From CAYQXJ01 sp964421565 (GTDB taxonomy: Bacteria > Planctomycetota > Brocadiia > SM23-32), in assembly GCA_964421565.1 (NCBI GenBank), contig CAYQXJ010000006.1, positions 160,719 to 224,718 on the forward strand: a stretch of 64,000 nucleotides of DNA. Reading direction: 5' to 3'. The position numbers and the translations under genes are program-made. The notes under the pieces were generated by a model that was given only the letters and a program-made list of their open reading frames with translations, searched no databases and had not been told where the DNA came from. Below are positions 7,283-16,459 of the stretch, in pieces. Within the stretch, counting starts at the first letter, position 1. The number at the start of each line of letters is the position of its first letter.

Positions 7283-9586
7283 ATGGCCCCTACGCCGAAG
7301 CGCTATCGCATCACCGCGCGCGGGCGCGTGCAGGGCGTCGGGTTCCGGCCGACCTTCTACCGCGAGATGATCCGGCGCGGCCTGGCGGGCAGCATCCGCA
7401 ACACGCCGCAGGGCGTGGTGCTCGAAGTCGAGGGTGCCCCGCAGGCCGTGCAGGCCGTTGCCCGTGACTTCCGCCGAATGGCGCCGCAGCGCGCCCGGGT
7501 CGATGAGCTGAACGTCGAAGAACTCGAGCCCACGGGCGAGAGCGGATTCAGCATCGTGCGCAGCTCCGAGGCGGGCCGCAGCCTGCTGCCCATCCCCCCC
7601 GACCTGGCGACCTGTTCGCAATGCCGCTGCGAGCTATACTCCCGCGCGGATCGACGGGCCGGCTACCCCTTCAACACGTGCACCACCTGTGGGCCGCGGT
7701 TCAGTATCGCGCGGGCCGTGCCGTTCGACCGCGAGACGAACACCATGGCCGAGTTCCCGCCCTGCGAGGAGTGCGCGCGTGAGTATGCCAGCCCCGCCGA
7801 CCGCCGCCTCCACGCCCAGACTATATCCTGCCCCGCCTGCGGTCCTTCGCTGAGCTTCCTCTCGCCCCGGGGCCGGGAACTGGACGGACCTCTGCAGCGG
7901 GCGCGACGGATGCTGCGGGACGGCAAGGTTCTGGCCGTCAAGGGGGTGGGCGGCTTTCACCTGGCGTGCGACGCCACGCGGGAGGACGTCATTAACCGAC
8001 TGAGGAGGGCGAAGGCTCGTCCCGCGAAGCCCTTCGCCATCATGGTTGCCGGCGTCGAAGCGGCGCGAGAGGTCTGCTGCGTCTCGGGGTCCGAAGAGGC
8101 CATGCTCCGCTCGCCGGCCTCGCCCATCGTGTTGCTCACCCGCAGGGCTTGCTGTCCGGCGGCACGAGCCGTGGCGCCGGGGCTTTCGGAGCTGGGCGTC
8201 ATGCTGGCGTACACCCCGCTGCACATGATGCTGTTTGCGCCGCCCGGTGCGGAGCCGGACACGTCCTTTCCGTTGGCGCTCGTGATGACGAGCTGCAACC
8301 GCGCCGACGAACCCATAGCGCTGACGCCGCAGCACGTGCTGGAGCAGATGGGCGACATAGTCGACGGCGTCCTGACGCACAACCGGCGGATCGCCAACCG
8401 GTGCGATGATTCGGTCGTCGCGCCGTTTCGCGGAAGGCCGCTGCTGGTGCGGCGCTCTCGCGGTTACGTGCCGGAGCCCGTGCTGATCGCACACGAGCCT
8501 CCGCCGCTGCTCGCCACCGGCGGTATGAACAAGGTTGTTTTCGCGCTCAGCAGCGGACGGCGCGTCTTCCTCTCGCAGCATATCGGCGACGTGAGCGACG
8601 CCGACAGCGCGGCATTCTTCGCCGAGGCGCTGCGAGAGTTCGGCCGATTGCTGCGATTGGAGCCCCAAGTCGTGGTTTGCGACCTGCATCCCGACTACCC
8701 CACCACCGCCTTCGCGCGCGAGCTGGCGGCGAAGCGGGCCCTGCCCTTGATGCAGGTGCAGCACCACTACGCCCACATCGCCGGGGTCATGGCGGAGCAC
8801 GGCGAGCCCGGCCCCGTGATCGGCGTCAGTTGGGACGGCAGCGGCTACGGCGAGGACGGCGCCGTCTGGGGCGGAGAGTTCCTGCTCTGCACGGCGACCG
8901 GATACGAGAGGCGCTGCCACCTCGGCTATGTGCCGCTGCCCGGCGGCGAACAGGCGATACGGCATCCGGCGCGGGTCGCGCTTTCCCACCTGGCTCGCTG
9001 GCTCGGCCCGGACGAAGCACTGCGCCGCATGTCGCCCATCATGGGTGACGAGCAGGCGGAACTCGCGCTCCGGGTGCGCGAGCGCGAACGGTTCAGCCCC
9101 CGCACGTCGAGCGCCGGCCGCCTCTTTGACGCCGTCAGCGCGTTGCTCGGGGTCTGCCGAGAGGCAACCTACGAGGGGCAGCCGGCCATCGAGTTGGAGG
9201 CGGCCTGCGTGCCCGGTCGGGCGGACGTCTATCAGTTCGGTTATGATGAAGGTGAGGTGCTGCTGCAAGGCGTGTTTCGTGGCGTCTGCGAGGACATAGA
9301 CGCCGGCCGGGCGGTCGGCGCCATCTCGGCCCGTTTCCACGCGACGATGGCGCGGATCATCGTGGAAACATGCCGCCGTCTGCGCCGGCAGACGCAGATC
9401 GATGCCGTCGCCTGCGCCGGTGGCGTGATGCAGAACCGCACGCTGCTGCGGATGGCGGTGGACGGGCTGGAGGCGGACGGGTTCCGCGTGCTGCTGCCCC
9501 GCGATGTGCCGCCGAACGACGCCGGCACCTCCTTCGGTCAGGCCGCGTGGGCGGCCGCCGTCCTTTGCACGCAGGGAGGATCGTAG
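7283..9586 (+). CDS. hypF: Carbamoyltransferase HypF (NiFe-hydrogenase maturation)
   Basis: Makes the thiocarbamate on HypE that becomes the cyanide ligand of NiFe hydrogenases. The domains of this 767-residue protein are in order: acylphosphatase-like (residues 5-95, GRVQGVGFRP), two zinc fingers (CSQC...CTTC and CEEC...CPAC), a YrdC-like domain (KGVGGFHLACDA) and a Kae1-like domain with VQHHYAHIAGVMAEHG and CAGGVMQNRTL. The length is typical and it appears intact. The ATG at 7283 follows GGAGG. It starts a hypF-C-D-E series; no hypA, hypB or hydrogenase structural gene is in the window. Confidence 0.97.
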   Translation: MAPTPKRYRITARGRVQGVGFRPTFYREMIRRGLAGSIRNTPQGVVLEVEGAPQAVQAVARDFRRMAPQRARVDELNVEELEPTGESGFSIVRSSEAGRSLLPIPPDLATCSQCRCELYSRADRRAGYPFNTCTTCGPRFSIARAVPFDRETNTMAEFPPCEECAREYASPADRRLHAQTISCPACGPSLSFLSPRGRELDGPLQRARRMLRDGKVLAVKGVGGFHLACDATREDVINRLRRAKARPAKPFAIMVAGVEAAREVCCVSGSEEAMLRSPASPIVLLTRRACCPAARAVAPGLSELGVMLAYTPLHMMLFAPPGAEPDTSFPLALVMTSCNRADEPIALTPQHVLEQMGDIVDGVLTHNRRIANRCDDSVVAPFRGRPLLVRRSRGYVPEPVLIAHEPPPLLATGGMNKVVFALSSGRRVFLSQHIGDVSDADSAAFFAEALREFGRLLRLEPQVVVCDLHPDYPTTAFARELAAKRALPLMQVQHHYAHIAGVMAEHGEPGPVIGVSWDGSGYGEDGAVWGGEFLLCTATGYERRCHLGYVPLPGGEQAIRHPARVALSHLARWLGPDEALRRMSPIMGDEQAELALRVRERERFSPRTSSAGRLFDAVSALLGVCREATYEGQPAIELEAACVPGRADVYQFGYDEGEVLLQGVFRGVCEDIDAGRAVGAISARFHATMARIIVETCRRLRRQTQIDAVACAGGVMQNRTLLRMAVDGLEADGFRVLLPRDVPPNDAGTSFGQAAWAAAVLCTQGGS

Positions 9587-9587
9587 G

Positions 9588-9827
9588 GTGTGCTGGGCGA
9601 TCCCCGTTCAAATAACGGCGATTGACGGCCCGGTCGGCACGGTCGAGTTGTCGGGCACGCGGCGCGAAGTGGGCCTGCAGCTTATCGAGGAGCCGCGCGT
9701 GGGCGACTATGTGCTGGTACACGCCGGGTTTGCCATACAGAAGATCGACGAGCAGGAGGCGCAGGAGACGCTGAAGCTGTTCGACGAGATGTTTGCGCAG
9801 GAGCCGGAGGGTGATGAGGTTCGTTGA
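9588..9827 (+). CDS. hypC: Hydrogenase maturation chaperone HypC
   Basis: A 79-residue chaperone that carries the Fe(CN)2CO unit with HypD and delivers it to the hydrogenase large subunit. The GTG start at 9588 follows the hypF stop by one base, and the Shine-Dalgarno (GGGAGGA) lies in the end of hypF. The N-terminus MCWAIP holds the required Cys2, and the rest (VGDYVLVHAGFAIQKID) is the classic HypC barrel. The 3' end overlaps hypD by 14 bases. Confidence 0.95.
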   Translation: MCWAIPVQITAIDGPVGTVELSGTRREVGLQLIEEPRVGDYVLVHAGFAIQKIDEQEAQETLKLFDEMFAQEPEGDEVR

Positions 9828-10908
9828 CGAGTTCCGCGACCCGCAGGCGGCGAAGGGGCTCGCCGCCCGGATTACCCGGGCCCTGGAGCGCTGCGGGCGC
9901 ACGCTGCGCTTTATGGAGGTCTGCGGCGGCCACACCATGGCCATACACCGCTTCGGCATACCCGGGCTGCTGCCGGATGGTGTGGAACTGCTCAGCGGAC
10001 CGGGCTGCCCGGTGTGCGTGACGCCGACGACGTTCGTCGATCGTGCCATCGAGCTGGGACGGGATGAGGCCACGACGCTCGCCACCTTCGGCGACCTTTA
10101 CCGCGTGCCGGGTGCCGCCGGCAGCCTGGAGGACGCAGTCGCCGAGGGACTCGACGTGCGGATCGTCTACTCCCCTCGCGATGCCCTGCGGCTGGCTCGG
10201 CGGCATTCGGAGCGGAGGGTGGTCTTCCTCGCAGTCGGTTTTGAGACGACGGCCCCGACCGTGGCGGCGACCGTTCTGGAAGCGCACGGCGAGGGCGTGG
10301 CCAACTTCGCTGTAATGTCGGGGCACAAGACTATGCCCGGCGCGCTGCGTGCCCTGGTCGAGGCGCCGGAGGTGGCCATCGACGGCTTTCTGCTGCCCGG
10401 CCACGTTACGACCATCATCGGCACGGCGCCTTACCGTTTCCTGCCGCAGGAGTTCGGCGCAGCCTGCTGCGTGACCGGCTTCGAGCCGACCGACATCCTG
10501 ATGGGCATCATGTCCCTGGTGCGGCAGGTCGCCACCGGCCCCCTGAAGGTGGACAATCAGTACCCCCGTGCCGTGCGCCCTGAGGGGAACCCCGCCGCGC
10601 GGGCGGCGGTGGAGCGTGTCTTCGAGCCGGCGGACGCTCAGTGGCGGGGAGTCGGCATGATTGCCGGCAGCGGTCTGGAAGTCAGGCGGGAATGGGCCGG
10701 GTTCCGTGTGGAGGGGCCTGACCCGTCGGTTCCATCCGCCGAGTTCGGCGCGTGCCGATGCGCGGAGGTCCTGCGCGGTGTCATCCATCCACCACAGTGC
10801 CCCCTGTTCGGCAACGCGTGCGTGCCCGACTCGCCGCTCGGGCCGTGCATGGTCAGCAGCGAGGGTTCCTGTGCGGCGTTCTATAAGTACGGCAGTGTCA
10901 AACGATGA
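9814..10908 (+). CDS. hypD: Hydrogenase maturation protein HypD
   Basis: The Fe-S protein on which the Fe(CN)2CO moiety is assembled. The 364-residue product has the CGGHT and GPGCPVC motifs, GFETTAPT, SGHKTMP, and the C-terminal cysteine set CRCAEVL...QCPLFGNAC...C that binds a [4Fe-4S] cluster. The ATG at 9814 opens MRFVDEFRD, matching the family; seven further upstream residues are unconserved. It overlaps hypC at the front and hypE by four bases (ATGA) at the end. Confidence 0.96.
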   Translation: MRFVDEFRDPQAAKGLAARITRALERCGRTLRFMEVCGGHTMAIHRFGIPGLLPDGVELLSGPGCPVCVTPTTFVDRAIELGRDEATTLATFGDLYRVPGAAGSLEDAVAEGLDVRIVYSPRDALRLARRHSERRVVFLAVGFETTAPTVAATVLEAHGEGVANFAVMSGHKTMPGALRALVEAPEVAIDGFLLPGHVTTIIGTAPYRFLPQEFGAACCVTGFEPTDILMGIMSLVRQVATGPLKVDNQYPRAVRPEGNPAARAAVERVFEPADAQWRGVGMIAGSGLEVRREWAGFRVEGPDPSVPSAEFGACRCAEVLRGVIHPPQCPLFGNACVPDSPLGPCMVSSEGSCAAFYKYGSVKR

Positions 10909-11915
10909 CTGAGGAGCACGTAAAGCTCGGGCACGGCAGTGGCGGGGTGCTGAGCCGGCGTCTGATCGAGCAGACGCTGCTGCGCTACTTCGACTCGCCG
11001 CGCCTTGCATCGTTGCCGGACAGCGCCCACCTGGAACTGGGGGGCGCCCGCGTGGCGTTCACCACGGACAGTTACGTAGTCGACCCCATATTCTTCCCGG
11101 GCGGGGATATCGGCAAGCTCGCCGTCTGCGGCACGGTCAACGACCTGGCCGTCACGGGAGCCATGCCCCGGTTCATCTCGTGCAGCCTGATCCTGGAGGA
11201 AGGGCTGCCGATGGCGCAGTTGACGGCGATCCTTCAGTCCATGAAGCGGGCCGCGACGGCGGCGGGGGTGGAGGTGGTTACCGGCGACACCAAGGTGGTG
11301 CCCCGGGGCGGCGCGGACAAGGTGTTCATCAACACGGCCGGGCTCGGCGTGGTGCCTGTGGACGGCGCGCGGCCGGTTGGACAGCTACAGGCCGGTGACG
11401 CTATTATAGTCAGCGGCCCCGTGGGTGACCACGGCGCCGCCGTGCTGTCGCGGCGGGAAGGGCTGAACCTGGACAGCGCGCTGGTGAGTGACTGTGCCCC
11501 TTTGACGGATGCCGCCCAGGCCGTGCTGCGGGCCGCCCGGCGGGTCGGCTTCATGCGTGACCTGACGCGCGGCGGGCTGGCGACGGTGATGAACGAGGCG
11601 ACCGAGCGGGGCCGGCCTGGCGCGTTGCTGCGAGAGAGCGAAGTGCCCGTTCGTGACGGCGTGAGGGCCATCTGCGAGCTGCTGGGACTCGATCCGCTCT
11701 ACCTGGCCTGCGAGGGACGACTGGCGGCGGTCGTCGACGCCGAGTCGGCCGACGCGGTAATCGGCGCGCTGCGGCAAGTGCCCGGGGCGGACGGCAGTTG
11801 CATGGTTGGCCGGATGACGAGCGACTACCCTGGTGAAGTGGCGATGGAGACAGCCCTCGGTACCCGCCGATTGCTGCAGATGCTGAGCGGCGAGCAACTG
11901 CCCCGTATCTGCTGA
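10905..11915 (+). CDS. hypE: Hydrogenase maturation protein HypE
   Basis: A PurM-like ATPase that dehydrates the thiocarboxamide supplied by HypF to the thiocyanate from which cyanide is passed to iron. The 336-residue product begins KLGHGSGG and ends LPRIC, the conserved C-terminal Cys that carries the group. The GDTKVV and LTRGGLATVMNE motifs complete the ATP site. Its start overlaps the hypD stop. The next gene is 44 bases away, so the hyp set probably ends here. Confidence 0.96.
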   Translation: MTEEHVKLGHGSGGVLSRRLIEQTLLRYFDSPRLASLPDSAHLELGGARVAFTTDSYVVDPIFFPGGDIGKLAVCGTVNDLAVTGAMPRFISCSLILEEGLPMAQLTAILQSMKRAATAAGVEVVTGDTKVVPRGGADKVFINTAGLGVVPVDGARPVGQLQAGDAIIVSGPVGDHGAAVLSRREGLNLDSALVSDCAPLTDAAQAVLRAARRVGFMRDLTRGGLATVMNEATERGRPGALLRESEVPVRDGVRAICELLGLDPLYLACEGRLAAVVDAESADAVIGALRQVPGADGSCMVGRMTSDYPGEVAMETALGTRRLLQMLSGEQLPRIC

Positions 11916-11959
11916 GAGGTGGCTCATCGAGGCGAGGCAACGCAGAACGGAGCGAGAAC

Positions 11960-13390
11960 ATGCCTGACGAACCGACCGACGATGCCCTGATGGCCGATCT
12001 GGAGGAGCACGGGCAGCAGCACATCGCCCGCTGGCTGCAGAACTTGAGCGCCGAGAAGCGGCGGCGCCTGGCGGAGCAGCTTGCGCGCGTCAACTTCGAG
12101 CGGCTGGCCGACTTCCGCGAACTGATCGCCACTCCGCCCACCGACATCTCGTTCGGCGACGTGCGGCCCGCGCCGGTGGAACGGTTGCCCCTGGACGCCG
12201 GGCAGGTCCGTGCCGAGAAGGACATCAGGCGCGCTGGGTGCGCGGCCTTCGAAGCCGACCGAGTGGCGGCCGTCACCGTCGCAGGGGGCCAGGGCACACG
12301 CCTGGGATACGACCACCCCAAGGGGATGTATCCCATCTCGCCCATTCGCGGCAAGAGTCTCTTCCAGCTCTTTGCTGAGCAGATCCTCGCCGCCCGCCGC
12401 AGATACGGCTGCACGATGCCCTGGCTGATTATGACCGGCCCTACGAATGATGACGAGACGCGGGAGTTCTTCGCCGAAAACGACTACTTCGGCCTCGGCC
12501 GACCCAGCGTCCACTTCTTCGTGCAGGGCTGGAACCCGATCGTCGACGAAGAGGGCCGCCTGCTGCTGGCCGAAGAGGACGAGCTGCTGGTCGGGCCGGA
12601 CGGGCACGGCGGCACCTTCGACGCGCTTGCCCGCAACGGCATGCTCCAGATGCTGCGCGAGGGCGGCTACGATCTGATCAGCTACTTCCAGGTGGACAAT
12701 CCGCTCGTCACTGTTGCTGACCCCCGCTACGTCGGATATCACCTGGCCCGGGACGCCGAGTTCTCCTGCAAGGTGATACCCAAGCGCGACCCCGATGAGG
12801 GGCTCGGCATCGCCGTGGTGCAGGGCGGCCAGCCGGCCGTGGTGGAGTATATCGACGTGCCGCCCGACATCGCGGCGCAACGCGGGCCGGACGGCCACCT
12901 GCTCTACCGGTTCGGCAGCATCGCCATCCACATCATCAACGTCTCCTTTGCGGAGCGCGTTGCTCACGAGCCGAAGGGCCTGCCCTGGCACGTGGCGCAG
13001 AAGCAGTACGAGGTCCTGGAGCCGGAGAGCGGCCGCAAGGTCGAGTCGGAGCCAGGGGGGTGCTATAAGTTCGAGCGCTTCATCTTCGACTCGCTCCAGT
13101 TCGCCGACAGCGCCGCGTTCGTCGAAGTGCGCCGCGACACCGAGTTCGCGCCGGTCAAGAACGCCGAGGGGCAGGACAGCCCGCAGAGCTGCCGGCGGCT
13201 GATGCAGCGAATGTGGATGGAATGGGTGAAGAAGGCCGGAGGCATCGCCGATTTGCCTTCGCTGGAGGGTCTGTGCGAGCCCATGATCGAGATCAGCCCC
13301 CTGTTTGCATCGAGCGCCGAAGAGCTCGCCGAGAAGGTGGGCAGCGCTTGGGAACCGTCGTTCCCCCTGGTGCTTGAGCCATCCGACTGA
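11960..13390 (+). CDS. UDPGP-type UDP-sugar (UDP-HexNAc/UDP-glucose) pyrophosphorylase
   Basis: A 476-residue nucleotidyltransferase of the UDPGP family, better known from eukaryotes, which makes UDP-GlcNAc or UDP-Glc from UTP and a sugar-1-phosphate. The uridine-binding signature VAGGQGTRLGYDHPKG, then MTGPTNDDETREFF, FVQGWNPIVDEEG, GPDGHGGTFDAL and YFQVDNPL follow in family order. The insertion and length resemble the UAP1 (N-acetylhexosamine) branch. Bacterial copies are frequent in Planctomycetota and Bacteroidota. It follows hypE and precedes an HDAC-like gene by 17 bases. Confidence 0.92.
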   Translation: MPDEPTDDALMADLEEHGQQHIARWLQNLSAEKRRRLAEQLARVNFERLADFRELIATPPTDISFGDVRPAPVERLPLDAGQVRAEKDIRRAGCAAFEADRVAAVTVAGGQGTRLGYDHPKGMYPISPIRGKSLFQLFAEQILAARRRYGCTMPWLIMTGPTNDDETREFFAENDYFGLGRPSVHFFVQGWNPIVDEEGRLLLAEEDELLVGPDGHGGTFDALARNGMLQMLREGGYDLISYFQVDNPLVTVADPRYVGYHLARDAEFSCKVIPKRDPDEGLGIAVVQGGQPAVVEYIDVPPDIAAQRGPDGHLLYRFGSIAIHIINVSFAERVAHEPKGLPWHVAQKQYEVLEPESGRKVESEPGGCYKFERFIFDSLQFADSAAFVEVRRDTEFAPVKNAEGQDSPQSCRRLMQRMWMEWVKKAGGIADLPSLEGLCEPMIEISPLFASSAEELAEKVGSAWEPSFPLVLEPSD

Positions 13391-13407
13391 CCGAGCGAGA
13401 CGCCGCC

Positions 13408-14313
13408 ATGCCGCGCTTCGTCTACTCGCCGGATTACTACTGCGACATCGGCGCGCACGTCTTCCCCACGTGCAAGTACGCCATGCTCCACGATCTGATG
13501 ATCGCCGAGGACCTGGTGGCTGAAGGCGATTTCGCGGAGCCGCAGCCTGCCGGCCGAGCCGACCTGGAACTCGTCCACACGGCAGAATACGTCGACGACC
13601 TGATGGCCGCCCGCATGACGCGCCGCACGCAGCGCAGCGAGATGCCCATCTCGCCGCAGATCGTACGCGCTTTCGTGCTCGGCGCCGGCGGCAGCATGCT
13701 GGCGGCAAGGCTGGCGCTGGAGAATGCGACGCTCACGATGAACCTTGCCGGCGGCTTCCATCACGCCTTCCCCGACTGGGCGGAGGGCTTCTGCTACGTT
13801 AACGACGTGGCGGTCGCCGTGCAACGCGTGCGGCGCGACGGGCTGGCCGAGCGTGTGATGGTGCTTGACTGCGACCTGCACCAGGGCAACGGCACGGCAT
13901 ACATCTTCCGCCACGTGCCCGAAGTCTTTACCTTCAGCATCCACCAGGAGAACCTCTATCCCGTCAAGCAGTGCAGCGACCTGGATATCGGCCTGCCGGA
14001 CTTCTGTGACGGCAGGCGATACATCGCAGAGCTGGAACGCGGACTAAACGACGCGTTCGCGGAGCACGAGTCGCAGTTCGTTATCTACCTCGCCGGCGCC
14101 GACCCTTACGAGCGGGACGTGCTGGGGGCGCTGCGCTTGAGCATGGCGGACTTGCGCGAACGCGACGAGCTGGTGCTGGGTGCCTGCGCCCGGCGGGGCG
14201 TACCCGCCGCCACGGTGCTCGCCGGCGGCTACGCCATGCAAGTGGCGGACACCGTGCGCATACACTGCAACACCGCCGCCGTCATTGTGGAGATGGGCGG
14301 CTATGGGTGCTGA
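13408..14313 (+). CDS. Histone-deacetylase-fold amide hydrolase
   Basis: A zinc-dependent deacetylase of the arginase/HDAC fold, 301 residues. The active-site His pair lies in GGFHHAFPD, the zinc ligands in LDCDLHQGNGT and AGADPYERD, and the catalytic Tyr in LAGGYA; all are intact. The sequence is closest to the short class-IV/bacterial group. Acetylpolyamine, acetoin-utilisation or protein lysine deacetylation are all possible and the sequence does not decide. Its stop overlaps the comF start by 11 bases, so the two are translationally linked. Confidence 0.92.
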   Translation: MPRFVYSPDYYCDIGAHVFPTCKYAMLHDLMIAEDLVAEGDFAEPQPAGRADLELVHTAEYVDDLMAARMTRRTQRSEMPISPQIVRAFVLGAGGSMLAARLALENATLTMNLAGGFHHAFPDWAEGFCYVNDVAVAVQRVRRDGLAERVMVLDCDLHQGNGTAYIFRHVPEVFTFSIHQENLYPVKQCSDLDIGLPDFCDGRRYIAELERGLNDAFAEHESQFVIYLAGADPYERDVLGALRLSMADLRERDELVLGACARRGVPAATVLAGGYAMQVADTVRIHCNTAAVIVEMGGYGC

Positions 14314-15082
14314 GGCGCCGGGGCGAGTCCTGTCGGCACTCCGCGTCCCGATGCGCAGGGCCGCCGACGCCCTGCTCGATTGGTTCTACCCTCGCCACTG
14401 CCAGCACTGCGCAGCGCCCATCACGCGGCCGGGTGGGCGGGTCGTGTGCCGGAGCTGCTATGACGAGCTGGCCGCATCGCGCATCGGGGGCAAGCTGTGT
14501 GCGCTTTGCGGCGTGCCGATGGAGGTTGCGCCCGGCTCGGGAACGTTCTGCCTCGACTGTCGGCTCGAAGAGCGCCACTTCGACCTGGCCCGCGCCATCT
14601 TCGCCTACCGGGGCCCGGCCATGTCGGTGCTGAAGAGCTACAAGTTCGGCGGCAACTTCCACGTCGGGCCCCTGCTGCTGAAGGGGGCGATCGCGAGTGG
14701 ATGGATGCCCTCCGACCTCTCCGCCCCGGAGGTCCTCGTTCCCGTACCACTGCACGCGCGCAGGCTGCGCGAACGCGGATACAACCAGTCATTGCTGCTC
14801 AGCAGGGGGCTGCGTCGGGTGTGGCATGCCGACCTGGCGGAAGGGGCCTTGCGCCGCACGCGATACACGCAGCAGCAGGCACGCCTCTCCATGCGACGGC
14901 GTTGGGACAACGTGCGCGGCGCCTTCGCGCTCAGGCGCGCCGAACACGTGCAGGGGCGCAGGGTATTGCTGGTTGACGATGTGATGACGACGGGCATGAC
15001 GGCGGACGAGTGCGCGCGTGTGCTGAAGGACGCAGGAGCGGCCCGCGTGGAGGTCTTCACCCTCTGCCGCACGTCACACTGA
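14303..15082 (+). CDS. ComF family phosphoribosyltransferase-like protein
   Basis: A 259-residue protein of the ComF/GntX family, associated with DNA uptake and processing. The N-terminal zinc-binding cysteines (HCQHC, CRSCYDEL, LCALCG, FCLDC) are followed by the type I phosphoribosyltransferase signature VLLVDDVMTTGMTADECA. VPVPLHARRLRERGYNQS is diagnostic of ComF. The ATG at 14303 lies within the end of the preceding gene. Confidence 0.93.
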   Translation: MGAEAPGRVLSALRVPMRRAADALLDWFYPRHCQHCAAPITRPGGRVVCRSCYDELAASRIGGKLCALCGVPMEVAPGSGTFCLDCRLEERHFDLARAIFAYRGPAMSVLKSYKFGGNFHVGPLLLKGAIASGWMPSDLSAPEVLVPVPLHARRLRERGYNQSLLLSRGLRRVWHADLAEGALRRTRYTQQQARLSMRRRWDNVRGAFALRRAEHVQGRRVLLVDDVMTTGMTADECARVLKDAGAARVEVFTLCRTSH

Positions 15083-15084
15083 GC

Positions 15085-15406
15085 AAAGGGGCGTTGCGCC
15101 TTATCAGTGCCGCGGGTATACTGATGAACGAATTGCACCGAAGCTGCACCAAGCAATATGAAGTGAGTTGCCCGGAGCTTGACGACGAGGTGGTCGTGCT
15201 CATGCGGGAGGCCGGGGCCGTGGGGGCCAGATTGACCGGGGCCGGCTTCGGGGGGGTTTGCCATCGGGCTGCTGAAGCGCAAGCGCGCCGACGTGGTGAA
15301 ACAGCATCTGGCGATGAACTTCTACCGCTCCAGATGGGCCGAAGCCGACCGATGCGTATTCGTGTTCCGTCCGGCGGGCGGGGCGTCCGTGACAGAGTGG
15401 GTCTGA
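15085..15406 (+). pseudogene. Galactokinase C-terminal remnant, frameshifted
   Basis: About 107 residues of a GHMP galactokinase C-terminus without the first two thirds of the gene. The first frame reads ILMNELHRSC, YEVSCPELD and RLTGAGFGG, the last being the conserved GalK motif. At a run of seven G (15250-15256) the homology jumps one frame and continues FAIGLLKRKRADVVKQHL to ...FVFRPAGGASVTEWV and a stop at 15404-15406. Six G instead of seven would restore one frame. The N-terminal ATP-binding part is absent because comF ends immediately before, so the gene is truncated even if the extra G is a read error. Confidence 0.8.
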
Positions 15407-15445
15407 GCGGTTTCGGGGCGCGGCCTACAGACCAAAAGGGGGCAT

Positions 15446-16291
15446 ATGATGCACACAGTCAACCAATTCGCATTTTACTTCGCTACGGCAATGCTGTTCG
15501 CCTTCGGCGCCATCGGCGCCATTGGCCAGGAGCAGTTCACCTACGATGACTACGCCCGCGTGCTCGCTCAACACGTCGATGACAGGGGCATGGTCGATTA
15601 CCAGGCACTCAAGGCGAATCGCGAGCCGCTGGACCGTTTTGGCCGAAGCCTTGCAGGGCTTGAGCGGCATGAGTTCAGAAACTGGGAACCTGAGGAACAG
15701 ATCGCCTTCTGGATCAATGCCTACAATGCGCTGACGTTGCAGGTGATCATCGACAACTACCCGATCAAGGCGGGGTTCTTCGGCTCGTTGCGCTTTCCCA
15801 AGAACAGTATACGCCAGATATCGGGGGTGTGGGACGAGATCACTTTCCCCGTGATGGGACGGCAGATGACGCTGGAGGACATAGAGCACGGCACCCTGCG
15901 CAAGGACTACGACGAGCCGCGCATCCACCTGGCCCTTGTCTGCGCGGCCATGGGCTGCCCGAAACTGCGTAATGAACCTTACGTGGGCGAGCGACTCGAA
16001 GAACAGCTCAACGACCAGGGGCGTCACTTCGTCCGCCAGCCGGACAAGTTCCGCATCGACCGCCGCCGGGGCCGGGTTCACATCTCGCCCATTTTTAAGT
16101 GGTTTGGGGAGGACTTCGTGTCCCGGTATGCGCCATCGGCGGGTTTCCGGGGCCACGATCGCGAGGAGCGGGCCGTCCTGAGCTTCTTGAGCCGGTACCT
16201 GGAGGACGCCGACCGCCGCTACCTGCGCACGGAGGACTACGATCTGAAGTGGCTCGACTACGACTGGTCGCTCAACGAGCAGCCCGAGTAG
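15446..16291 (+). CDS. DUF547 secreted protein
   Basis: A 281-residue protein with an N-terminal signal peptide (residues 1-26, hydrophobic AFYFATAMLFAFGAIGA) and a DUF547 domain (EEQIAFWINAYNALTLQ, then ALVCAAMGCPKLRNEPY). The function of DUF547 is unknown; the Asn, Cys and His motifs suggest a hydrolase or transglutaminase-like fold, which is inference. Two ATGs (15446 and 15449) follow AAAAGGGGG. It is likely periplasmic or exported. Confidence 0.88.
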   Translation: MMHTVNQFAFYFATAMLFAFGAIGAIGQEQFTYDDYARVLAQHVDDRGMVDYQALKANREPLDRFGRSLAGLERHEFRNWEPEEQIAFWINAYNALTLQVIIDNYPIKAGFFGSLRFPKNSIRQISGVWDEITFPVMGRQMTLEDIEHGTLRKDYDEPRIHLALVCAAMGCPKLRNEPYVGERLEEQLNDQGRHFVRQPDKFRIDRRRGRVHISPIFKWFGEDFVSRYAPSAGFRGHDREERAVLSFLSRYLEDADRRYLRTEDYDLKWLDYDWSLNEQPE

Positions 16292-16459
16292 CTGCGCTGA
16301 GGCAGCAGAGCTGGCGTGCCACGCGTCGCTAACAGCGGCCTGTTGATTTCCTCGGACACAAGGGGTGGTAAATGCCAGCCCTTCTGCTACAATGGCGCCA
16401 CCTGTGGTTGCTGACAGGCAACTTGCTCCCGACAGGTGGAGGTCCCGAGGCAGACGGCC

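Noticed and set aside
7634..9340. 568-codon minus-strand frame opposite hypF
   Set aside because: The plus strand encodes an intact HypF with all motifs; the opposite frame has none.
15250..15256. Programmed frameshift in the galactokinase-like sequence
   Set aside because: The run of G alone is not a known slippery site with a stimulator, and the first two thirds of the gene are missing, so decay is simpler.
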